A DNA stretch of 10,603 nt from Chloroflexota bacterium (GCA_021789355.1 JAJYJR010000147.1:1-10603), one strand, 5' to 3'; shown: positions 1 through 4,773, counted from the first letter of the stretch. A program made the numbers and translations. The notes: generated by a model from the sequence alone, not told the origin.

Positions 1-33
1 GTTGCGGTGCAGATCGACGCCGAGGTACACCAT
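1..33 (-). CDS. IS110-family transposase, N-terminal 11 codons (runs off left edge)
   Basis: Read on the minus strand from an ATG at 33, the peptide is MVYLGVDLHRN and is cut by the window edge. A hydrophobic strand followed by GVDLH/GLDIG is the usual start of the RuvC-like DEDD domain of IS110-family transposases, with the aspartate as the first catalytic acid. An AAGGAGG ribosome binding site (complement of 42-48) lies 8 nt upstream and supports this start. It is a different copy from the IS110-like transposase at 7391-8709, which starts LLYVGLDIG. Only 11 residues are visible, so the family call rests on a short motif plus the strong ribosome binding site. Confidence 0.5.
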   Translation of the reverse strand, partial: MVYLGVDLHRN

Positions 34-117
34 GGCCTGGGCCTCCTTCTGATCGCTTGCCTATCCACCGACCCCAACGGGTTCGGCGTAAGCATCGGAG
101 CGGAGGCCCGCTCCTTC
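34..117. other. Probable end region of the left-edge IS110 element
   Basis: This 84-bp non-coding stretch lies between the divergent IS110 start at 33 and the ATPase start at 118. It contains a hairpin with 6-bp arms GGAGCG (97-102) and CGCTCC (109-114) around a 6-nt loop. In the IS110 group the non-coding left end upstream of the transposase encodes the bridge RNA. This position is right for such an end, but the outer boundary of the element cannot be fixed from one copy. Confidence 0.3.
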
Positions 118-386
118 ATGGCATCACAGACACGATCGACGAACCCGTTCCGCCCGGGCAGCGGCATCTTCCCGCCGCTGCTGTCGGGTCGTGAGCCGGA
201 AACCGCGATGGTGGAGGCGCGCGTCGCGCGGACCCGCGAGGGCCACCCGCAGCACACCGCGCTGCTCGGCGAGTGAGCGATCGGCAAGACGACGCTGCCG
301 ATGCACTGGCACCGGCGCTTGCAGGAAGCCGGAGATCGGGTCGTGCTGACCATGGCCTACCCGCCGTCGCGAGACGTCGACCGCCC
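118..386 (+). pseudogene. P-loop AAA-type ATPase, 5' fragment with stop in Walker A
   Basis: From ATG 118 the frame reads MASQTRSTNPFRPGSG, then FPPLLSGREPE. This is the typical start of bacterial AAA-type ATPases in which an NPF-x-PG segment and a LxGRE box precede the Walker A motif. The frame then reaches GE, a TGA stop at 274-276, and AIGKTT (277-294). Replacing the stop with tryptophan (TGG) would give GEWAIGKTT, a canonical GxxxxGKT loop, so a single nonsense change is the simplest explanation. The same frame stays recognisable through QEAGDRVVLTMAY (about 325-363) and then loses similarity just before the stop codon of the opposite-strand PIN gene at 387. The gene is therefore both interrupted and truncated at its 3' side. 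A residual short peptide of 52 codons could still be made, but it would lack ATPase function. Confidence 0.6.
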
Positions 387-911
387 TTACAGCTCGTCAA
401 TGCGTCGCCGATGGGCCTCGCCCGCGAGTCGGCGAAACTCGGCAACGATCGCGCGCGTGATGTACGGGTTGTTGGCGCTGATGAGATCGACCGTTCCGAC
501 AGCGACGTCGAGAGCAAGAGCGCCGGCTTCAACGAGCGCGATCAGCGGGCGAAGACCGCGCATGCATGGCACTGCGTTGGCTGCGCACTCGTCAGCGAGT
601 GGTCCGTCGTTGGTCCAACAAGTTCCTCCGGCATCGCGCGCGACGATCAGGCAGACTTTGTCTGCGAACGAGAGCGCCGGGTACGGAACAGCAGCCTCTC
701 GAAGCTGATCCAGCGTAGGCTCGACGACGTCAAGACCGAGTGCCGCGCATTTCAGCTCGTCAAGGCTGTCTACCTCGGCGAGCACAGGTGTTGGGATGAC
801 GACGCGCGCCGCGTGTTGAGCGATGAGCGCTAGGACGGCCTCGTTCGCATCCGCGATGTCGATGAGCACGCTCGCGTCACCGACGAGCGCGAGCCGAGGC
901 GTCGCCTCCAT
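387..911 (-). CDS. PIN-domain protein (putative ribonuclease)
   Basis: This 174-residue protein has the acidic residues of a PIN nuclease in order: D12 in the strand LVGDASVLIDI, E46 in PTPVLAEVD, D84 in LSFADKVCL, and D102 in WTNDGPL. In PIN families these bind divalent metal for RNA cleavage. The length is slightly over the usual 130-150, with the extra residues forming a C-terminal tail after about residue 140. The ATG at 911 lies 3 nt after the stop of the upstream XRE-ImmA gene, so the two are almost certainly co-transcribed and translationally coupled. Context suggests the effector half of a toxin-antitoxin-like or signalling pair, with the XRE-ImmA protein as its regulator. The PIN call comes from motif spacing, not from close similarity to a named family. 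Confidence 0.72.
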   Translation of the reverse strand: MEATPRLALVGDASVLIDIADANEAVLALIAQHAARVVIPTPVLAEVDSLDELKCAALGLDVVEPTLDQLREAAVPYPALSFADKVCLIVARDAGGTCWTNDGPLADECAANAVPCMRGLRPLIALVEAGALALDVAVGTVDLISANNPYITRAIVAEFRRLAGEAHRRRIDEL

Positions 912-914
912 TGG

Positions 915-2060
915 CTACGCCCAGGATTGGTGAAGGTCGCGCATCTTCCGGAGATCGAGACTGAGGATCTCGGCCGCCCGGCTTAGTGACATTCGGTGTT
1001 CGTCGAGCGCCCTTCGAATGAGGCGCATCCGGCGGTCGGGATCGAAGTCGCTCGGGGCAAGCTCAAACGGCTCGCGGCCACGGAGCGGCTCAGGAGCCGC
1101 GGTGCCACGCGCCGCCGGGGTCAGAGGATCAGGCTCGTCGGTTCGAGTCAGCGATCGACCCAACCGGACCTTCGCCTGTGCCATGAAGCGTCGCCAGACA
1201 TCCTTGATCCCGCTCTCGTCGAGGCGGTGGAGCACGGTCCTGTAGCTCACACGGAAGATCCGCTTGACCTTCATGACCGCGTCGAACAAGGGGAGGCCGA
1301 GCACCTCCTGCCATTCCTTGGTGAACCGAGGTTCGGGCATGAGGAGGTGAGCCGCGAAGACATCCGCCTCGCGTTCGGCGTCGACATCCTCGACGACCTC
1401 GTCTGGGTTGAACTCGTCTCGATGGAGTAGCAGATGGCCGAGCTCATGAGCGGCGGTGAAGATCTGCCGCTCGACGCTGATGCGATCCCAGCTGTTCACT
1501 ACGATCGCGGGCCCGGAGCCATCCTCCGCAACAGATAGGCCAAAGAAACCCTCCGAGGCGATCTCGAGCCACAGGACCTTGATCCCGACCCTGTCTTCCA
1601 GCAGCCCGCTGATGTCGAAGATCGGGTCATCACCGAGGCGCAGTCTTTCCCGAACGAGCTCGGCCGCCATGCGGGCCCGGTCTGGACCCTCGGGAGCGTC
1701 CAAGTCCCCGAGGAGGTAGGGCCGCGCCTCGTCAACAAGACGCTCAAGGGACGCGTAATCGTCGAGCTCGCGTCCGACGTCGTGAAGGATCCGAGGCCGG
1801 TCCTTCAGCCGGAGCTTCGACCGAAAACGCGCCCGTGGGGGCGGCGGTGCGGGGCGCAGGAGGTCACCCGGTGGCACTCCGAGCGCCTTGGCGAGAGCGA
1901 CAAGAGTCGACGCCCTCGGCTCACTGAGCCCAGCCTCGAGGTTCCGGTACGCGGCTCGGGACAGGCCGGCTGCTTCTGCCGCGGCTTCCTGGGTGAGCCC
2001 TCGCATCCCCCGCAGCCGCTGAAGGTTCGCCCCGATGTCCGCGGTCGGCGAAATTGCCAT
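915..2060 (-). CDS. XRE-family HTH / ImmA-IrrE metallopeptidase fusion
   Basis: This 381-residue protein has an N-terminal XRE/Cro helix-turn-helix (about 9-68; LTQEAAAEAAGLSRAAYRNLE) and a central ImmA/IrrE zinc peptidase domain. The HELGH motif is at 205-209 (ligands H205 and H209, catalytic E206). The downstream EREADVFAAHLLMP box supplies a third ligand, E231. The C-terminal part (about 345-381) ends in a helical segment with SLSRAAEILSLDLRKMRDL. ImmA relieves repression by cleaving an XRE repressor, and IrrE/DdrO does the same after DNA damage. Fused forms are common regulators of defence and toxin loci. The ATG at 2060 has the ribosome binding site GGGAGG (complement of 2068-2073) 7 nt upstream. 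It is followed by the PIN gene after 3 nt and is divergent from the ubiquitin-like operon, sharing a mirrored promoter region with it. Autoregulation through the dyad at 2093-2127 is likely. Confidence 0.85.
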   Translation of the reverse strand: MAISPTADIGANLQRLRGMRGLTQEAAAEAAGLSRAAYRNLEAGLSEPRASTLVALAKALGVPPGDLLRPAPPPPRARFRSKLRLKDRPRILHDVGRELDDYASLERLVDEARPYLLGDLDAPEGPDRARMAAELVRERLRLGDDPIFDISGLLEDRVGIKVLWLEIASEGFFGLSVAEDGSGPAIVVNSWDRISVERQIFTAAHELGHLLLHRDEFNPDEVVEDVDAEREADVFAAHLLMPEPRFTKEWQEVLGLPLFDAVMKVKRIFRVSYRTVLHRLDESGIKDVWRRFMAQAKVRLGRSLTRTDEPDPLTPAARGTAAPEPLRGREPFELAPSDFDPDRRMRLIRRALDEHRMSLSRAAEILSLDLRKMRDLHQSWA

Positions 2061-2089
2061 AAGTCCGCCTCCCTGATGGATACGCCGAT

Positions 2090-2118
2090 AGACTAGTCGA
2101 TTTGACGACTACGGTCAA
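2090..2118 (-). promoter_or_regulatory. Promoter of the XRE-ImmA/PIN operon
   Basis: On the minus strand TTGACC (complement of 2113-2118) is followed after exactly 17 nt by TAGTCT (complement of 2090-2095). Predicted transcription starts near 2083, leaving a leader of about 23 nt before the ATG at 2060. The -35 is a 5/6 match and the -10 is weak (3/6). The call is strengthened because this promoter mirrors the plus-strand promoter about position 2110. Confidence 0.5.
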
Positions 2119-2127
2119 GTTGGCTAG
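2093..2127. promoter_or_regulatory. Dyad operator between the divergent operons
   Basis: An imperfect inverted repeat has 14-nt arms CTAGTCGATTTGAC (2093-2106) and GTCAAGTTGGCTAG (2114-2127), matching at 11 of 14 positions, around a 7-nt spacer. Each arm carries the -35 box of one promoter and overlaps the -10 box of the opposite promoter. A dimeric HTH protein bound here would block both. The XRE-ImmA protein encoded 33 bp away is the obvious candidate ligand; this is inferred from position. Confidence 0.55.
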
Positions 2128-2130
2128 TAT
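2102..2130 (+). promoter_or_regulatory. Promoter of the ubiquitin-like conjugation operon
   Basis: TTGACG (2102-2107) is followed after 17 nt by TAGTAT (2125-2130), so transcription would begin near 2137. This gives a leader of about 200 nt before the first gene at 2337, containing the strong hairpin at 2202-2235. The -35 is a 5/6 match and the -10 a 4/6 match, with optimal spacing. Confidence 0.5.
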
Positions 2131-2201
2131 TGGGTGCGGGGCTTCGGCTCCAGAACAGGCAGCACATTGGAGGTGGCCGGCAACAGCCGCCCGGAAGCGA
2201 C

Positions 2202-2235
2202 GGAGGCGTGGCGCCCGTGCGGGTGCCACGCCTCC
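2202..2235 (+). promoter_or_regulatory. Long leader hairpin (34-nt near-perfect palindrome)
   Basis: GGAGGCGTGGC (2202-2212) pairs perfectly with GCCACGCCTCC (2225-2235). The stem continues through a G-U pair and CCC/GGG to a 4-nt loop, giving about 15 base pairs. It sits about 65-100 nt into the predicted leader of the conjugation operon. No T-run follows, so it is not a classical intrinsic terminator. It could be an attenuator, a mRNA stability element or a DNA cruciform or operator. Confidence 0.55.
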
Positions 2236-2336
2236 AGGCAGCGGACACCCACTTCAGAGTCCTCGCCGCCGGGAGCCAGCGTAGCGCACGAAATCGGTCA
2301 AGGAACGCGTCTCGGCACACCACAAGGGAAACGACG

Positions 2337-2519
2337 TTGGCTACGAACAAGAACCGCCATGACGGCCACCGCGAGGGCGCGGTCCGCGAACGATCCCAGT
2401 TCCGCACGCCCTCGGGAGATTGGGCGAAGCGGGACGCCAAGACCGGCCAGATCCTCGACGTGAAGAGCGACGGCACCAAGTTCAAGGGAGTCCGCCGCGA
2501 GGGCACCAGCTCGACCTAG
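2337..2519 (+). CDS. Small conserved-looking protein (60 aa), first gene of the conjugation operon
   Basis: I read this from the TTG at 2337, which has AAGGGA (2324-2329) 7 nt upstream; the frame has no better-placed start near it. The 60-residue product is strongly basic and hydrophilic. It contains GAVRERSQF (14-22), GDWAKRDAKTGQILDVKSDG (27-46) and KFKGVRRE (48-55). Small proteins of this pattern (RSQ..., a WxKRD-xxTG turn, and a final KGVRxE) recur as uncharacterised hypothetical proteins in many bacteria; I have no function to assign. It has no membrane segment, signal peptide or cysteine. It is separated by 133 nt with two hairpins from the ubiquitin-like gene and shares its promoter. 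It may be a substrate, adaptor or antitoxin-like partner, but that is speculation. Confidence 0.7.
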   Translation: MATNKNRHDGHREGAVRERSQFRTPSGDWAKRDAKTGQILDVKSDGTKFKGVRREGTSST

Positions 2520-2525
2520 CCCTCA

Positions 2526-2579
2526 GCCGCGGGTCACGACGATTGCCACCGGGTTTGCTGCGTCGTCGGCCCGCGGCTC
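2526..2579 (+). promoter_or_regulatory. Intergenic stem-loop upstream of the ubiquitin-like gene
   Basis: AGCCGCGGG (2526-2534) is the exact inverse complement of CCCGCGGCT (2571-2579). Inside it, ACGACG (2537-2542) pairs with CGTCGT (2562-2567). Together they form a two-part stem of 9 and 6 bp starting 6 nt after the stop of the 60-residue gene. There is no T-run. It could act as a partial terminator, or as a processing or stability element setting the ratio of the first gene to the rest. Confidence 0.45.
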
Positions 2580-2594
2580 AACGCCGAAGGGTAT

Positions 2595-2617
2595 CCGTGA
2601 CGGACTGCCTGTCACGG
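2595..2617 (+). promoter_or_regulatory. Second intergenic hairpin before the ubiquitin-like gene
   Basis: CCGTGAC (2595-2601) and GTCACGG (2611-2617) form a perfect 7-bp stem with a 9-nt loop, ending 35 nt before the ATG at 2653. It follows directly after the larger stem-loop at 2526-2579. Confidence 0.4.
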
Positions 2618-2652
2618 GTTGCCGACTCGCTCAGTCCAGAACGGAGCAGACC

Positions 2653-2946
2653 ATGAACGAAGACGCCGCTCAGGCGGTGAAGGAAGACCCCCGGGACGCG
2701 CCAGCTGCGAGGACGGTGACCATCATCGTCAACGGACAGGAGCACGAGTTCCCAAGGACGGATATCACCTATGACGAGGTGGTCGCACTGGCCTTCCCGA
2801 CCCCGCCGACGGGGCCCTACATCGAGATCTCGGTGACCTATCGCCGTGGGCATGGTCAGAAGCCCGAGGGAACGCTCCTCCCAGGCGGAGAGGTCAAGGT
2901 GAAGGACGGCATGATCTTCAATGTCACGGCGACTGATAAGTCGTAG
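2653..2946 (+). CDS. Multi-ubiquitin-family ubiquitin-like protein (single domain)
   Basis: This 97-residue protein has a short acidic tail (1-19) followed by one beta-grasp domain. The order is TVTIIVNGQEHEF (21-33), ITYDEVVALAF (38-48), the YIEISVTYRRG strand (56-66), and the conserved end GEVKVKDGMIFNVTATDKS. The DEVVALAF helix and the GMxFNVTATDKS end are hallmarks of the bacterial multi-ubiquitin (Multi_ubiq) family, which may have one or several domains; here there is one. The C-terminus is TDKS and has no Gly-Gly, so conjugation must use a different end or prior processing. GGAG (2643-2646) precedes the ATG by 6 nt. The last 26 nt overlap the E1-like gene, which implies coupled translation. 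The predicted role is as the modifier activated by the E1-like protein encoded next. Confidence 0.85.
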   Translation: MNEDAAQAVKEDPRDAPAARTVTIIVNGQEHEFPRTDITYDEVVALAFPTPPTGPYIEISVTYRRGHGQKPEGTLLPGGEVKVKDGMIFNVTATDKS

Positions 2947-4099
2947 CCCCGACCTGCGCCAGTTGCGGGACGAGGGGTACGACCTCGAGATCCGCGGTGG
3001 GTACCTGCTGGTGCAACACGTTCCGTACGTCACCGCCGCAAAGGAGGTGGCGTACGGAACGCTCGTTTGCGAGCTCAACCTCGCGAACGAGGCGACCGCG
3101 CCGCCGGATCCCCACACCATCCGCTTCACCGCAACGCCATGCGATGCGGAGGGCCGGCGCCTCGACGGTCTCATCAACGACGCCACGCGCACGGACCTCG
3201 GCGGCGGCCTGATCATCGAAGCATCGTTCTCTCACAGGCCCGTGGGGAGCGGTCACTACCCCGACTACCACTCGAAGGTCACGACCTACGTCGCGATCCT
3301 CGGTCGCCATGCGGCGGCCATCGACCCCGACGCCACCGCGCAGACCTACCACGTCCGGGAGGAGCGCGAGGACGGCTCCCCGTTCCGGTATCCGGACACC
3401 GCGAGCGCGCGAGCGGGCATCACGGCGATCACCGCCAGGCTCGCGGTCGCCAAGATCGCGATCGTGGGCCTGGGTGGAACCGGGTCGCACGTTCTCGACC
3501 TCGTGGCAAAGACCCCGGTCGGCGAGATTCACCTCTTCGACGGTGACCGGATGCTTGATCACAACGCCTTTCGCGGCGCCGGTGCGACGTCGGCTTCTGA
3601 CCTAGATGGAGGGCCGAACAAGGCGGAGCACTACTCGCGGGTGCATTCGGTAATGCGCGACGGCGTCGTCCCGCATCCCTACGCCCTCGATGGATCGAAT
3701 TGCACCGAGTTAGGCGACATGCGGTTCGTGTTCCTGGCATTGGATCCGACGCCTGCGAAGCGCATCATCATCGAGCACCTCGAGGGTCGCGGCATTCCGT
3801 TCATCGACACGGGCATCGGTGTGAACGTCGCCCAGGGGATGCTCGGCGGGATGGTACGGGTGACGACGGGCCTTCCCGGACGACCGGTCAGCGGCCGGCG
3901 GTGGATCTCGTTTGGCGACACGGCGGCGGCCAACGAGTACGCACCGAACATCCAGGTCGCAGATCTCAACGCCCTCGCCGCGGCACTCGCGGTCATCCGT
4001 TGGAAGAAGGTGTTCGGGTTCTACCGCGACCTCGAAGGCGAGCAGCACATGCTATATACCATCGACGGGAACACGATCAACAACGAGGCCGGTCGGTGA
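2921..4099 (+). CDS. E1-like ThiF adenylyltransferase with N-terminal DUF6791-type domain
   Basis: This is a 392-residue, two-part protein. Residues 9 to about 160 (SPDLRQLRDEGYDLEIRGGYLL onward) match the DUF6791-type domain found N-terminal to ThiF domains. Residues about 161-392 form the Rossmann-like E1/ThiF fold: nucleotide loop GLGGTGS at 183-189, D207 and D209 in LFDGDRMLDHN, N215 and R218, K234 in NKAEHY, and D275 in FLALD. E1 enzymes adenylate the C-terminus of a ubiquitin-like protein. The only cysteines are C50, C74 and C261, none after D275, so the usual E1 thioester cysteine is missing. ATG 2921 puts the conserved SPDL at residues 9-12 and overlaps the previous gene by 26 nt. The end overlaps the next gene as GTGA. 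No separate E2 lies nearby; the N-terminal domain might serve that role, which is inference. Confidence 0.85.
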   Translation: MSRRLISRSPDLRQLRDEGYDLEIRGGYLLVQHVPYVTAAKEVAYGTLVCELNLANEATAPPDPHTIRFTATPCDAEGRRLDGLINDATRTDLGGGLIIEASFSHRPVGSGHYPDYHSKVTTYVAILGRHAAAIDPDATAQTYHVREEREDGSPFRYPDTASARAGITAITARLAVAKIAIVGLGGTGSHVLDLVAKTPVGEIHLFDGDRMLDHNAFRGAGATSASDLDGGPNKAEHYSRVHSVMRDGVVPHPYALDGSNCTELGDMRFVFLALDPTPAKRIIIEHLEGRGIPFIDTGIGVNVAQGMLGGMVRVTTGLPGRPVSGRRWISFGDTAAANEYAPNIQVADLNALAAALAVIRWKKVFGFYRDLEGEQHMLYTIDGNTINNEAGR

Positions 4100-4527
4100 C
4101 CCGCCTCGAGAGGCTGGATCATCGATTCGTCGATTGGATCCCTGCGGACCTCGAACCCGGCGTCCTCTACATCACGATCGAGTACGCGACCGCGGTTCAT
4201 TCATGTGCTTGCGGGTGCGGAGCACGCGTCGTCACGCCCTTCACGCCCACAGACTGGGAGCTCCGCTTCGACGGCGAGACGGTGTCGCTATCACCGTCGA
4301 TCGGCAACTGGAGTTTCGCCTGCCAATCCCACTACTGGATCCGGCGGAACCGTATCGAGTGGGCGCCTCGCTGGTCGGCTGCCCAGATTGGTCGCAACCG
4401 CGAACTCGCCCATGGGGCAAGGAACGCGAGCGTCGCGACACCGCTGGCGAGCAGCGATGAGGAGCAGGCGACGGGCCGCCTTGTTCCGCTTCTGAAGCGC
4501 CTCGCGCGGGTCGTTCGTAGGGCTTGA
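4096..4527 (+). CDS. DUF6527 family protein (conjugation-operon partner)
   Basis: The GTG at 4096 overlaps the E1 stop codon as GTGA, which fixes the start and gives 143 residues. The core shows TAVHSCACGCGARVVTP (32-48) and SLSPSIGNWSFACQSHYWI (64-82), the signature of DUF6527. H35, C37, C39, C41, C76 and H79 form a probable zinc site. The SLSPSIGNW loop and the SHYW segment are the other invariant-looking parts. DUF6527 genes accompany multi-ubiquitin and ThiF genes; I recall one being proposed as the deconjugating or maturing peptidase of Bub-type operons, which should be checked. The tail after about residue 95 is unlike the core, variable-looking and basic at the end. This is the last gene of the operon; no second enzyme follows before the tRNA fragment at 4621. 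Confidence 0.82.
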   Translation: MTRLERLDHRFVDWIPADLEPGVLYITIEYATAVHSCACGCGARVVTPFTPTDWELRFDGETVSLSPSIGNWSFACQSHYWIRRNRIEWAPRWSAAQIGRNRELAHGARNASVATPLASSDEEQATGRLVPLLKRLARVVRRA

Positions 4528-4620
4528 GCCAAGCTGACAACGGGCCGACCGGGGTCCGGGACCGTTTAGGCCACAAGATGCAGTGGTTCGGCGTCGTGCG
4601 AGCACTCCATGTTGTAGGGT

Positions 4621-4648
4621 TGGCTGGCGAGGAAGGATTCGAACCTTC
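4621..4648 (-). other. tRNA 3' fragment (T arm, acceptor arm, CCA), Gln-like
   Basis: On the minus strand the order is GAAGG (complement of 4644-4648), the loop TTCGAAT, CCTTC, then the acceptor strand CTCGCCA, discriminator G and CCA (ending at 4621). The 5-bp T stem is perfect and the loop is canonical. A G discriminator with an A72 that implies U1 fits tRNA-Gln. Above 4648 the sequence does not continue into a variable loop or anticodon arm, and no matching 5' half (TGGCGAG start) is visible, so this is not a working tRNA. Such 3' fragments are typical attachment-site remnants of integrated elements. Confidence 0.5.
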
Positions 4649-4650
4649 TA

Positions 4651-4663
4651 TCCCTTGACACCA
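4651..4663. repeat. 13-bp direct repeat flanking the IS21 element, left copy
   Basis: TCCCTTGACACCA here is repeated in the same orientation at 9471-9483, just outside the last right-end IS21 repeat. It is longer than the usual 4-8 bp target duplication of IS21 elements. It may be an attachment-site core, or a duplication that extends a chance match. Confidence 0.5.
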
Positions 4664-4695
4664 GCGTCAGGCGGCCATGCTGACGACGGCCACGA

Positions 4696-4773
4696 GAAAC
4701 TGCCCATAGCCGGACACGAACCTGCCCGGCCGTGGCCGCCGGATCTGCCCACCTGCGGCCACTGAACCTGCCC
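4696..4773 (+). repeat. Left-end multiple terminal repeats of the IS21 element
   Basis: Four related decamers occur at 4696-4705 (GAAACTGCCC), 4718-4727 (GAACCTGCCC), 4741-4750 (GGATCTGCCC) and 4764-4773 (GAACCTGCCC). They are spaced about 22-23 bp, two helical turns, as expected for repeated transposase binding sites. The inner three and their spacers align with the inverse complement of the right-end array. Confidence 0.7.

Noticed and set aside
273..833. Plus-strand open frame of 186 codons opposite the PIN gene
   Set aside because: It spans the ATPase fragment boundary and is antisense to the PIN gene, with no protein-like motif.
2578..3216. Minus-strand open frame of 212 codons opposite the ubiquitin-like and E1-like genes
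   Set aside because: Both plus-strand genes have family motifs and overlapping starts; the opposite frame shows no motif.
4539..4566. Possible terminator after the DUF6527 gene (AACGG ... CCGTT with an inner GC-rich segment)
   Set aside because: Only 5 bp of outer stem, a long irregular interior and only three T's; too weak to call.
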